DNA from: an uncultured Lachnospiraceae bacterium
GTDB taxonomy: Bacteria; Bacillota; Clostridia; Lachnospirales; Lachnospiraceae
Reading direction: 5' to 3'
DNA length: 64,000 bases
NCBI GenBank assembly: GCA_910578345.1
Contig: CAJTRA010000013.1
Span: forward strand, 1-64,000
Part shown: in pieces, positions 53,675-62,603 of the stretch
Position numbering within the stretch: position 1 is the first letter of the stretch
Layout of the letters: every line of letters begins with the position of its first letter
Made by a program: the position numbers and the translations under genes
The notes under the pieces: generated by a model
Databases searched by the model: none
Told to the model about the DNA's origin: nothing
What the model saw: the letters and a program-made list of their open reading frames with translations, nothing else

Positions 53675-55462
53675 TTAGCCGTCACATCGATGCAGTGACA
53701 GAGAACCGCCGGCTGGCACACAGATCTCGTGAAGGCCGGAAAGTGTCTGCGTACTTTGTGCAGTACAGTCGCCCATACAGTCAAATACAGATACCTCATA
53801 ACGTCCTTCGCGCTGGAAGGAGAGTACCAGGGAAGAGGCAGGGCATCCGTTTAAGATCCAGTATTCGGACAGCGTCTCATCCTGTGGAAGCGCTGCGATG
53901 CGCGCCGGGTCGTAGACTGCGGTGATACAGGTATCGTGACTGCGGGCGTGTATGACCGGATAGAGCGCGAGAGGATTCTGAGGCGCGAAATCTCCCTCCT
54001 GCAATACCTTCCTGTAGCGTATGGAGAAATCCAGATAATGTTCTAATACCTTTTTCTGCGGGGCAGATAACGTATCTAATTTCACAGAGATCTGGAGAAC
54101 GCCGAAGATGCAGTTGATCAACTGGATCGCAATGTCCTCTGGTTTCTCTTCTGTATGCCACATCAGCATATCGGAGTGTACGGCGCTTGCGCCGCTTGTC
54201 AGTTTCAGATCAGTGATGCCTACCCGGTTGGTGATTCCGGAGAGGGGACAGTCAGCAACCCGGAAGATGTTGCCGAAACGCCGCATCTGGGGACCGATAT
54301 AGGTCTGTCGGAATTCGATGAGCAGATCCGGCTTGATTTTCCTCAAACGTCTGAAAATGCCGATCATAAGGCAATAGACGGCATCCTGTATTTCCCGGTA
54401 ATCCATTCCGTCATGATAAGCCGGCGTTTCCGGATAATTCCGGAAAGAATCGATAAAATCGAGTTTCAGTCCATCCAGATCCCAGTCTGTCACGGCTTTT
54501 TCATAGGTAGAGATCAAATACTCACGTACCTGCGCATATCTTGGATCCAGAATGCCGGCATGCAGCGTCGAATCAAATCCCAGAAGCATATCTTGAAAAC
54601 GAGACCAGATCCCGGAATATTCTCCCACAAATGGCACACTGTACCAGACCAGACATTTCATGCCAAGCGCATGGATCTGCCTGACATGGGCGCGAAAATC
54701 CGGGAACTTAGGCACAGCAGGTTCCCAATCTCCACAGTACCCATATCCCCGGCTGTTATCCGTCGTCTGCCAGCCGTCGTCAATGATCACGGCCTGCATC
54801 CCCATTTTCACAGCCTGCTTGTATTCGTTGTATAAGGACGCGTCAGTCATATCCTGGTGATAGGAATACCAGGTAGAGTACATGGGCAGTCTTCCGATCT
54901 CCGGAACCGGCATGGGAGCATCGGGAAGCAGCGCATCCCACCACATGGAAACTTCCTGAACGACAGAGCAGAAGGGCAGACTACGGCAGTCAATCCTGCA
55001 GGAAAGCGGTCTTTGCTCTTCCAGGTCGGAGAGCGGAAGCATCAGGTCTATGTACAGTTCCCCAGTCTCTTCATGAACTCCGGCAATCGATGTGATGTCT
55101 CTACTCACCTCACTCAGCGCTATGGTAAAGCAGTTCTGGCCATTGTAGTCAAAGAAGCAGAGGACGGGTGCGCTGTGACTGAGGTTGATCTGTGAGGCGG
55201 AGATCCAATCGCCGGTGAGGTTTCTCCTCAGACCGGAATTAGGATTCCAGCATCCGGCGATCCCCAATGCCTTTTGTTCAATATGAAGGCAGATACAGGG
55301 GGACTCGATCGTGGGAATCGACGCAGCGGTGTGGATCTGGGAAGGTACAGAAGCATCATATCTTAATTCATAGCGAATTTCTGTTATTCCATCACTGGGC
55401 GTTGACGTGGTATAGTGAGCATCTATTTTGTTTACTTGACAAGTCACCTTGAAATTGTGCAT
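53675..55462 (-). CDS. GH36-type alpha-galactosidase
   Basis: A 595-aa cytoplasmic enzyme. Beta-sandwich N-terminal part (1-185), then the TIM barrel: STWYSYHQDMT, AVIIDDGWQ near residue 230, nucleophile D335 in GLKLDFIDSF, acid/base D404 in NIFRVADCPLS. It should cleave terminal alpha-galactose from imported sugars. It is somewhat shorter than classic GH36 enzymes (about 700 aa), closer to a divergent clade, so other alpha-glycosides are possible. Divergent from an ABC importer operon, with which it probably shares regulation. Confidence 0.82.
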   Translation of the reverse strand: MHNFKVTCQVNKIDAHYTTSTPSDGITEIRYELRYDASVPSQIHTAASIPTIESPCICLHIEQKALGIAGCWNPNSGLRRNLTGDWISASQINLSHSAPVLCFFDYNGQNCFTIALSEVSRDITSIAGVHEETGELYIDLMLPLSDLEEQRPLSCRIDCRSLPFCSVVQEVSMWWDALLPDAPMPVPEIGRLPMYSTWYSYHQDMTDASLYNEYKQAVKMGMQAVIIDDGWQTTDNSRGYGYCGDWEPAVPKFPDFRAHVRQIHALGMKCLVWYSVPFVGEYSGIWSRFQDMLLGFDSTLHAGILDPRYAQVREYLISTYEKAVTDWDLDGLKLDFIDSFRNYPETPAYHDGMDYREIQDAVYCLMIGIFRRLRKIKPDLLIEFRQTYIGPQMRRFGNIFRVADCPLSGITNRVGITDLKLTSGASAVHSDMLMWHTEEKPEDIAIQLINCIFGVLQISVKLDTLSAPQKKVLEHYLDFSIRYRKVLQEGDFAPQNPLALYPVIHARSHDTCITAVYDPARIAALPQDETLSEYWILNGCPASSLVLSFQREGRYEVSVFDCMGDCTAQSTQTLSGLHEICVPAGGSLSLHRCDG

Positions 55463-55573
55463 ATAGAATTCTCCTCTTATCTGTTTTTTACTAAACTACC
55501 ATAGAAAAATAAAAAAATCAATATGTTTTCAAGATAAAATGCTGAAAAAAATTCAAAAAGTTGAAAGATATTG

Positions 55574-55602
55574 TTGACATTGCCCTTGCGTAATGCTATA
55601 TT
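55574..55602 (+). promoter_or_regulatory. Consensus promoter of the alpha-galactoside importer operon
   Basis: TTGACA (55574-55579), exactly 17 bases, TATATT (55597-55602). Near-ideal SigA promoter. Confidence 0.8.
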
Positions 55603-55638
55603 AAGTTTACAAAACATACAATGAAGTTTATTTATAAA

Positions 55639-55654
55639 TATAGTATGTTTACTA
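55639..55654 (+). promoter_or_regulatory. Candidate LacI operator in the importer leader
   Basis: TATAGTATGTTTACTA, a TAGTA/TACTA dyad about 30 bases after the expected transcript start. The same TATAGT and TTTACTA words are tandem before the lacI-type gene at 61294-61321, and TTTACTAAA also occurs at 55488-55496 before the GH36 gene. Confidence 0.5.
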
Positions 55655-55677
55655 AAAAGAAGGGAGAATTTCATGAC

Positions 55678-57075
55678 ATGAAAAAGAAAGTAATCTATGC
55701 AATGACAGGCGTTCTTGCAGCCATGACGATTCTTAGCGGTTGCGGCGGGAATCAGGGACAGAGCAGTGAGGATACGCCGGCTGCATCTGGCGAGACGACT
55801 GAGGCGGCTGAGAGCGAAGCTCCTGCGGCGGAGGATACGGCTGCAGAAGAGGCAGAGCCGGCTGCAGAGGACAGCGCTGACGGCAAGGTAGAGATCGTCT
55901 ACACATCCAGAGGAAATGCAGATGAGATCAAGGTGTATCAGCAGGCGGTAGACGCCTTCAACGAGGCACAGGACAGGATCCATGTTACCTTTGAAGCATC
56001 TCCGTCCGATGGTTATAGCCAGCAGTTGATCACACAGCTTGCAGGCGGAACGGCGGCGGACGTGATCTTCGTGGAGGATCTGGTTATCAGCCAGTTAGTC
56101 AAGAATGGAACAGTAGCAAATCTAAGAGATTTTCTTGCGTCAGACGCTTCTTACATAAAAGAGACTGACTTCGATGACAGTGTCTGGGGCGCATCCAGAA
56201 CAGACGACGGTGTCTATGGCCTGTCGGTAGACTGTAATCCTATGGTACTTTATTATTCCCCCAAGATGCTCAGTGAGTTAGGATGTGACGATCCTCAGGA
56301 ACTGTTTGAGAAAGGGGAATGGAACTGGGAAAACTTCGATAAGATCTGTAATACCCTTAAAGAGAATGGCAAGAGCGGCATGATCCAGGGCGGCGATAAT
56401 ATCAGACTTTATAACTGGGTATTTGCCAATGGCGGAAGCATCTGGGATGGCGATACTTACAAATTTGATGATAAGGCGAAAGAAGCTCTGCAGTATATCT
56501 GTGACGGCTTGAAAGACGGTAAGTTCGTATACGGCGGAACGCTGCCCAACGGACAGGGTGAAGATGCCATGTTTATGTCCGGACAGACTGGCTTTATCGC
56601 AGTAGGCCGCTGGCTGACCAAAACGTTCTATAATGAAGGGATCGATTTCGACTATATCCCTTATCCTTCCAAAGATGGCAAACAGTATGCACCGGCACAG
56701 GTTTGCTGTGGTTATCTGAGTGTTAACGCAAAGTCCGAGCATTTGGATGAGGCGATGGAGTTTGTTTCTTTCTACTGTGGAACAGAAGGACAGGCAGCCA
56801 GGATTGAGGGCGTCGGAACGAGCGTACCTTCTGTAAAGACACTGGACGATCTGTTGACAGACTCTAAAGTACCGGAGCACGTGGACCATATCCTCAATGT
56901 GCGTGCGACAGGCTGGACTTTGGGAGATGAGGCGGTGAAGGATTCTCTGTATCCGGGATTCCTGGATGCAACCAAGTCTGTTTTTGAAGAAGCCTATGTC
57001 AATGGAGCTGACGTGAGCGAGGTTCTTGAGAGGGCAGAGCAGAAGGGTGCAGAGATCATTGCGGAAAATCAGTAA
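55678..57075 (+). CDS. ABC sugar-binding lipoprotein, alpha-galactoside locus
   Basis: A 465-aa extracellular binding protein. Signal and lipobox ILSGC near residue 21, a long Ala/Glu-rich linker to about residue 60, then the CUT1 binding fold (KVEIVYTSRGNADEIKVYQQ, LAGGTAADVIFVEDLVIS, GQTGFIAVGRWLTK). ATG 55678 is used; an overlapping ATG-ACA-TGA at 55673 lies between the ribosome site and this start and might lower translation. Substrate probably an alpha-galactoside (GH36 divergent). Confidence 0.87.
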   Translation: MKKKVIYAMTGVLAAMTILSGCGGNQGQSSEDTPAASGETTEAAESEAPAAEDTAAEEAEPAAEDSADGKVEIVYTSRGNADEIKVYQQAVDAFNEAQDRIHVTFEASPSDGYSQQLITQLAGGTAADVIFVEDLVISQLVKNGTVANLRDFLASDASYIKETDFDDSVWGASRTDDGVYGLSVDCNPMVLYYSPKMLSELGCDDPQELFEKGEWNWENFDKICNTLKENGKSGMIQGGDNIRLYNWVFANGGSIWDGDTYKFDDKAKEALQYICDGLKDGKFVYGGTLPNGQGEDAMFMSGQTGFIAVGRWLTKTFYNEGIDFDYIPYPSKDGKQYAPAQVCCGYLSVNAKSEHLDEAMEFVSFYCGTEGQAARIEGVGTSVPSVKTLDDLLTDSKVPEHVDHILNVRATGWTLGDEAVKDSLYPGFLDATKSVFEEAYVNGADVSEVLERAEQKGAEIIAENQ

Positions 57076-57204
57076 ATAGTACAAAGGGCTGTCAGGACAT
57101 AGACAGTCCCGGACAGAGGCAGATATGGTTTACATGAGTCATATCTGCCTCGTCAGGTATAGCAAACGAGAAGGATGGAAATTCTTTTTGGAATGGAGGT
57201 AAGT

Positions 57205-58077
57205 ATGCAAAAAAAGCGTAGACTATGGGGATGGGCATTTGTAGCGCCCCAGTTGATCGGGCTGATGATCTTTGCAGTGATTCCCCTGCTCATGAGTTTT
57301 GTCATCAGCTTTCACACCTGGGACGGTATTGCGCCTCAGATGGAATTCGTTGGACTTTCAAATTACATACACCAGCTCGGAGATTCTGACTTTACCAAAT
57401 CACTTACCAATACGGTAGTCTATTCATTAATGTTTATTCCGATCGATATGATCCTGGCTTTGGCGCTTGCGCTGGCAGTGCAGAAGATCAAGGGCAAGAC
57501 ACTGTACAGACTGTTCTATTTCATGCCGGTGGTTACAGGATCTGTCTCCGTGGGTGTGATTTGGACATGGATCTTTAACGGAGATTTTGGACTGATCAAT
57601 TCTGCCCTGGCGGCGATCGGCATCACAGGGCCGAAATGGCTGACGGATCCGAAGATGGTATTATTCTCGATCGTGATCGTTTCCGTCTGGTGGAACGTTG
57701 GGTATAATATGGTGCTCTTACTGGCCGGACTGCAGAATGTACCGGAAGTATACTATGAGGCGGCGCAGATCGACGGGGCAAACAAGTGGAATACTTTCTG
57801 CCATATCACGATCCCGATGCTGTCTCCGACGCTGTTCTTTGTTCTGATCACCACGATCATCAGTTCCTTCCAGGTGTTTGACCAGGCATTTGTCATGACC
57901 AAGGGAGGACCGGTAAAGGCGAGCTACACGCTGGTATACCACATATACCAGAATGCTTTCGTCGATTTTAAGATGGGAAGGGCCTGTGCGGCTTCTATGA
58001 TGTTGTTTGTTATGATTCTGATCATTACATTGATTCAAATGTATGGTTCTAAGAGGTGGGTGAATTATGAACAGTAA
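57205..58077 (+). CDS. ABC sugar permease, first subunit (MalF/UgpA type)
   Basis: A 290-aa six-helix permease. EAA loop EAAQIDGANKWNTFCHITIP; N-terminal GWAFVAPQLIGLMIFAVIPL is typical of UgpA. GGAGG five bases before ATG 57205. It overlaps the next gene by 11 bases. No ATPase gene is near, so a shared ATPase is required. Confidence 0.88.
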   Translation: MQKKRRLWGWAFVAPQLIGLMIFAVIPLLMSFVISFHTWDGIAPQMEFVGLSNYIHQLGDSDFTKSLTNTVVYSLMFIPIDMILALALALAVQKIKGKTLYRLFYFMPVVTGSVSVGVIWTWIFNGDFGLINSALAAIGITGPKWLTDPKMVLFSIVIVSVWWNVGYNMVLLLAGLQNVPEVYYEAAQIDGANKWNTFCHITIPMLSPTLFFVLITTIISSFQVFDQAFVMTKGGPVKASYTLVYHIYQNAFVDFKMGRACAASMMLFVMILIITLIQMYGSKRWVNYEQ

Positions 58078-58900
58078 GAGATTGAGTGTAGGTAAAGTAA
58101 TCGTCTATATCGTCTTAAGTCTTGGGGCGGTTATCATGGTGCTTCCCTTTCTGTGGACAGTGCTGAGTTCCCTGAAAAATATGGGGCAGACCTTTGCGGT
58201 TCCACCCAAGATCATCCCGGATCCTTTCGTGTGGGAAAACTATCCGGAGTCCCTGCAGGCGCTGCCTTTTGGACGGGCTTATTTCAATAGTTTCTATATT
58301 GCGGTTGTGGTCGTGGCAGTCCAGCTTCTGACAGCCTCTATGGCTGGATACGCTTTTGCAAAATTGAAATTCAGCGGTCATAACCTGCTGTTTGTATTGT
58401 TCCTTGCTACCATGATGATCCCTTCCCAGGTGACGATGATCCCGCTTTTCATCATTATGAAGAATCTGGGTCTTTTGGGAACACATATGTCTTTGATTCT
58501 TCCGGCGGCCTTGTTCAATGCTTTCGGCGTCTTCCTGATGAGGCAGTTTATCGCGGCGCTTCCGGACGAACTTGAGGAGGCGGCGATCATCGACGGGGCG
58601 CCGGTCCCGATGATCTTCTTTAAGATTGTCCTGCCGCTTGTAAAGCCCTCTTTAGCAGCGTTTGGTATTTTCGTCTTCTTAGGGCAGTGGAATAATTTCC
58701 TCTATCCATTGATCTTCTTAAACAAGACAGAGAGCTTTACGGTGCCGTTGTTATTGAATTTCTTTAAAGGAACTTATGCGACGGATTATCCGTTACTTAT
58801 GGCGGGAACCGTTATCTCGATCCTGCCGGTACTGGTGGTATATATGTTCTTCCAGAAACAGATCATCCAGGGAATTGCCGTTACAGGTATGAAAAACTAA
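58067..58900 (+). CDS. ABC sugar permease, second subunit (MalG/UgpE type)
   Basis: A 277-aa six-helix permease with EAA loop EAAIIDGAPVPMIFFKIVLP and the MalG-type tail QKQIIQGIAVTGMKN. Coupled to the first permease by overlap, and followed by a strong terminator that ends the importer operon. Confidence 0.88.
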   Translation: MNSKRLSVGKVIVYIVLSLGAVIMVLPFLWTVLSSLKNMGQTFAVPPKIIPDPFVWENYPESLQALPFGRAYFNSFYIAVVVVAVQLLTASMAGYAFAKLKFSGHNLLFVLFLATMMIPSQVTMIPLFIIMKNLGLLGTHMSLILPAALFNAFGVFLMRQFIAALPDELEEAAIIDGAPVPMIFFKIVLPLVKPSLAAFGIFVFLGQWNNFLYPLIFLNKTESFTVPLLLNFFKGTYATDYPLLMAGTVISILPVLVVYMFFQKQIIQGIAVTGMKN

Positions 58901-58904
58901 AAAG

Positions 58905-58954
58905 AAAGTGTATGCAGCCCAGAGCATATTCTGGAAGCGGCATACACTTTTTCT
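58905..58954 (+). terminator. Terminator of the importer operon
   Basis: AAAGTGTATGC (58905-58915) pairs with GCATACACTTT (58940-58950), with an inner CCAGA/TCTGG stem, followed by TTCT. The rest of 58955-59149 shows no gene. Confidence 0.8.
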
Positions 58955-59149
58955 ATGTGCACCTGGCGGCACACATTTCCAGCGAGTGTAAGTTCCGAAT
59001 CCGTCTGGCGGCTTCTTCTCCTTCTGTGAGCTTGTTTCTCGAAAAATCGATAAGGAATTCTTTTGAGAATTAGAAATATGAATTTGAGTTCTGGATAATT
59101 TTATTATATAATGACAATAGGATCAAGAAATTGATAGAGGAACAGGCAG

Positions 59150-59269
59150 ATGGACAGTTTGAAAACAAGACCACTCGGATGGCATCCAACGGGGTGGTAC
59201 GGTTTGGATCTGTCCTATCATTTTCTGACTAACATTCGGAAGGAAAGCAGAAAGAGCGAAAGGAGATAA
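59150..59269 (+). CDS. Possible small leader ORF before the SDR gene
   Basis: 39 codons, MDSLKTRPLGWHPTGWYGLD and a basic end. GAGGAAC lies upstream, and its last codons hold the AGGAG of the SDR gene, with its stop six bases before the SDR start. It could be a leader peptide or a chance frame; no homologue recognised. Confidence 0.3.
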   Translation: MDSLKTRPLGWHPTGWYGLDLSYHFLTNIRKESRKSERR

Positions 59270-59275
59270 AGATTT

Positions 59276-60112
59276 ATGAAAACATGGTTAATCACGGGGT
59301 GTTCCAGTGGAATTGGTGCAGGGATCGCAAAAGCGGTGTTGAAGAGTGGGGACCAGGCGGTAGTGACGGCCCGGAATAAGGACAAGGTACAGGGCATCGT
59401 CGAACAGTACCCGGACAGGGCTCACGCAGTTTCACTGGATGTTACGGACAGCAGTAGTATCCGAAATGCGGTAAAGGAGGCAGAGGAAAGGTTTGGCTGT
59501 ATAGACGTGTTAGTGAATAACGCAGGCTATGGCTACCGTTCCGCAGTGGAAGAGGGAGAGATTGAAGCGGTAAATACCCTGTTCCAGACAAATCTGTTTG
59601 GGCCTGTCGAATTGATCAAGGCTGTTCTGCCTGGCATGCGGGCGAAGAAATCCGGAGCGATCTTGAATGTCACATCCATTGCCGCCGCCCGTTCAGCAGT
59701 GGGATCGGCTTATTACGCTTCCTCCAAGGCTGCGCTGGAGCTGCTCACAAACGGACTGATGAAAGAGCTGGAGCCTTTGGGCATTAAGGTGATGGTCGTC
59801 CAGCCCGGAGCCTTCCGCACCCGGTTCTATGATGGAGAGTCCTTGCAGGGTACAAAGGCAGTGATCGGGGATTATGAGGCAACCGTAGGCAAGTCCCGGC
59901 CCGGAAATTTTGCCAATGCCCACCAGCAGGCAGGTGACCCGGATAAGGCAGGGGAAGTGATCGTAAAGGTGGTAAACGGTGACAAATATCCGGCAATACT
60001 GACCTTGGGGAAAGCGGCTGTTTCGGCGGTAAGGTCTGCTTTGGAGGAAAAGATTGCAGAACTTGACCAGTGGGCAGAACTATCGGCGCAGACGGATTAC
60101 GATGAATCGTAA
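59276..60112 (+). CDS. Short-chain dehydrogenase/reductase
   Basis: A 278-aa classical SDR. NAD(P) motif TGCSSGIG (residues 7-14), NNAG near residue 82, catalytic Ser in VTSIAAA and the YYASSK Tyr-Lys pair near 150. The substrate is an unknown alcohol or ketone. AGGAG lies 11 bases upstream. It stands between the importer operon and the LacI gene and may belong to the same locus, though it has no evident galactoside role. Confidence 0.87.
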   Translation: MKTWLITGCSSGIGAGIAKAVLKSGDQAVVTARNKDKVQGIVEQYPDRAHAVSLDVTDSSSIRNAVKEAEERFGCIDVLVNNAGYGYRSAVEEGEIEAVNTLFQTNLFGPVELIKAVLPGMRAKKSGAILNVTSIAAARSAVGSAYYASSKAALELLTNGLMKELEPLGIKVMVVQPGAFRTRFYDGESLQGTKAVIGDYEATVGKSRPGNFANAHQQAGDPDKAGEVIVKVVNGDKYPAILTLGKAAVSAVRSALEEKIAELDQWAELSAQTDYDES

Positions 60113-60151
60113 AAATGACAGATAGGTGAGCCGTATATCTGGGTTTTGTTC

Positions 60152-61219
60152 TTAGCCTGGCGGGGGAGCAGGCCGACAGCTTCCCCGCTCAATCAAATGA
60201 ATCGGGGTGTGTACCGTGAGCGGACAGGTACGGCCCTGGATCTGTGAGAGAAGCATATGGCTGGTTGCAGCGCCGATCAGAGGGATATTCAAAGAAACAG
60301 TGGTCAGCGGCGGGCTTAAGAAACTCGTGAAGTACAGGTTGTCAATGCCGATGATAGAGACATCCCTGCCAATTTCGATCTTGTGTTCCTGGAAAGCCTT
60401 GTAGGCGCCAAGCGCCATGCTGTCGGCCGCGAAAAGAAGAGCCGGAGGAAGTTTTCCCGACTGAATGATCGCATTGGTCATGCGATAGCATTCTTCCGTG
60501 TAGAAGGAATCTGTGATCCAGACCTTATCCGCAGGATCAATGTGGTCGTGAAGACAGTAGTCGATAAAAGCTTTATGGCGGTATTCTAACTGCCGCTCCC
60601 GCTTTCCGGTCTTAAAGTCGGTAATATAGTCGTAAGCGCCGACAAAACCGATGTCATAGAGTCCGAGAGAATGGAAATGCGCTATGGCAGTCCGGATCAC
60701 TTCATGGAAATCAACCCGGACAGAGTCAAAGAGATTTTCTGGCGCCTTGTAATCTACGGAAAGCTTATATTTGATCGTATTCATGACAGGATGAAAAGGG
60801 TCCACACGAAGTTTACCCAGAACGATCAGTCCGTCTAACCCTTCCAACTCCTCGTAGGAATCACGGAAAGAGTGGCGGAATTCAAACTGGAAGGGCAGGG
60901 TGAGGCTGTTCAGAGTGGAAATGATGCTGGAGAAGATCTGATTGTAGTAATCGTCACAGGTAGTCTGGTCGGTCAGATCGTGTGAGAGGATTCCGATCTT
61001 CAGGACAGAAGGTTTTGCACTGTCAACCTGCGTGGAAAGATTCTGCTTCTTCCGGGATCTAAGCTGCTTTTCCACGTCATAGTTTAAGGCTGCGGCGGTA
61101 GAAAGGATCTCATTTCTTGTTTGCAGTGAAACAGAAAAATCGGAATCGTTATTGAGTACTCTTGACACGGTAGCCTTAGAGACACCGCAGGCAGTGGCAA
61201 TATCGGTTAATGTAGCCAT
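60152..61219 (-). CDS. LacI-family transcriptional repressor
   Basis: A 355-aa regulator. The N-terminal LacI HTH is TLTDIATACGVSKATVSRVL, followed by the hinge and the periplasmic-binding-like ligand domain (LKIGILSHDL, DGLIVLGKL, FAADSMALGAYKAF, VSIIGIDNLYFTSFLSPPLT). Ligand unknown, probably a galactoside-derived sugar. GGAGAAG precedes the ATG, and tandem operator-like motifs lie upstream, so it likely represses itself and the importer/GH36 genes. Confidence 0.88.
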   Translation of the reverse strand: MATLTDIATACGVSKATVSRVLNNDSDFSVSLQTRNEILSTAAALNYDVEKQLRSRKKQNLSTQVDSAKPSVLKIGILSHDLTDQTTCDDYYNQIFSSIISTLNSLTLPFQFEFRHSFRDSYEELEGLDGLIVLGKLRVDPFHPVMNTIKYKLSVDYKAPENLFDSVRVDFHEVIRTAIAHFHSLGLYDIGFVGAYDYITDFKTGKRERQLEYRHKAFIDYCLHDHIDPADKVWITDSFYTEECYRMTNAIIQSGKLPPALLFAADSMALGAYKAFQEHKIEIGRDVSIIGIDNLYFTSFLSPPLTTVSLNIPLIGAATSHMLLSQIQGRTCPLTVHTPIHLIERGSCRPAPPPG

Positions 61220-61293
61220 AAAGGGTTTCTTCTCCTCTTAATTGTTATAGGATTCTTATCGCTGTCAGATGGCTTTTCGCCGCAGGACGGATG

Positions 61294-61321
61294 TTTACTA
61301 TATTTACTATAGTTTACTATA
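61294..61321 (-). promoter_or_regulatory. Tandem operator-like motifs before the lacI-type gene
   Basis: TTTACTATA three times in a row at 61294, 61303 and 61313, the last two forming the dyad CTATAGTTTACTATAG. It overlaps the expected promoter region of the repressor gene and resembles 55639-55654. Confidence 0.55.
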
Positions 61322-61461
61322 GCATATCCGGCAGGAAATGGAAAGGCAGAAGTAATGATTCGGCCAGGGCTTTGCGGCATGAGAATTTAGACATTTGAGA
61401 TCTTTCGTGGTAAAATAAGATCATTACCTGTAGCCTGACTGGAGTTTTGGGAGGAGAGTTT

Positions 61462-62559
61462 ATGAATTTTGCTGCGCCGGAGGCGTCTGTGCTGATTGTG
61501 GATGACAATGAAATTAACCTGGAAGTGACGGCTGCGCTTTTAGAACCGCTGCGAATGCAGATTGACCTGGCAGACAGCGGAAAACAGGCGTTGTTACTGG
61601 CACAACAGAAAAAATATCACCTGATTTTTATGGATCATATGATGCCTGTCATGGATGGTGTGGAGACGACGAAGCGGCTGCGTCGTCTGCCGGATCCTTA
61701 TTATCGCACGGCGCCGGTCGTCGCCCTGACGGCCAATGCGCTGGCAGACGTGCAGGAGATGTTTCGGCAGGCGGGAATGAACGACTATCTGGCGAAACCG
61801 GTGGAGGCCAAAGATCTGTACCGATGTGTTCTGAAATGGCTTCCCCGAAAGTTGATCGTAGTCACGAAGAAGCCCCCGGTTTCCAATGGTTCGGGAAGTG
61901 CGCCGCAGACTGCGGGGGCTGCGCCAGAGACGCAGACAAAGTCCGGTGGGATAAAGCAGACAGGGGCAGGATCTCCGCCCGGCATCGATCCGGCTGAGGG
62001 GATCCGCTATACGGGCAGTGAGAAAATGTGGCTGAAACTGCTGGGCGACTTCTATAAACTGATCGATGCCAAGGCAAATAAGCTGGAGAGCTGCCTTGCG
62101 GACGGTCTGCTTAAGGATTATACGATAGAAGTTCATGCATTGAAGAATACAGCGCGGATGATCGGCGCGTCTCATCTGTCCGAATGGTTTTTCAAGATGG
62201 AGAAGTGCGGGAAAGCAGGAGATGTGGAGACGATCGAGAAAGAGACGCCTGGACTCTTGCAGGAGCTGAGAAGCTTTAAAGAGATTCTGCGCCCCTATGG
62301 GGAAGAAAATGACCGGCATAAGCGGGAAGTACCTGTCTCGGAGTGGGTCACCCAGTTAAAGATCATGCGGGACGCCATGGAAAGATTCAGCTTGGATACC
62401 GTAGACGCCTGTATGCAGCAGATCGAACAGTACCGGGTGCCGGAGGGCTGCAGCGGATTGATGGACTCTCTGCGCGTGGCAGTCACGGATGTCAAAATGA
62501 AAGATGTCATGGATACGGCAGAGCAGATGATAGCGGTGCTGCAGGAGGGGACGAAATAG
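61462..62559 (+). CDS. Receiver-HPt phosphorelay protein
   Basis: A 365-aa soluble protein. Receiver domain 10-130 with acidic pair VDDNE and D58 in IFMDHMMPVMDG; a Gly/Ala/Ser/Pro linker at about 135-175; HPt domain about 180-270 with H225 in VHALKNTARMIGA; then a helical tail of about 80 residues. There is no DNA-binding or enzymatic output domain. It could sit between the hybrid kinase at 41.5 kb and some output outside the window. GGAGGAG precedes ATG 61462; the TTG at 61447 lies before it. Confidence 0.85.
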   Translation: MNFAAPEASVLIVDDNEINLEVTAALLEPLRMQIDLADSGKQALLLAQQKKYHLIFMDHMMPVMDGVETTKRLRRLPDPYYRTAPVVALTANALADVQEMFRQAGMNDYLAKPVEAKDLYRCVLKWLPRKLIVVTKKPPVSNGSGSAPQTAGAAPETQTKSGGIKQTGAGSPPGIDPAEGIRYTGSEKMWLKLLGDFYKLIDAKANKLESCLADGLLKDYTIEVHALKNTARMIGASHLSEWFFKMEKCGKAGDVETIEKETPGLLQELRSFKEILRPYGEENDRHKREVPVSEWVTQLKIMRDAMERFSLDTVDACMQQIEQYRVPEGCSGLMDSLRVAVTDVKMKDVMDTAEQMIAVLQEGTK

Positions 62560-62566
62560 CATAACA

Positions 62567-62592
62567 AAAAGCTGCACGATTGTGCAGCTTTT
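62567..62592 (+). terminator. Terminator, receiver-HPt gene
   Basis: AAAAGCTGCAC (62567-62577), loop GATT, GTGCAGCTTTT (62582-62592). Works in both directions, so it also serves purC. Confidence 0.85.
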
Positions 62593-62603
62593 AATAACGG
62601 TTG

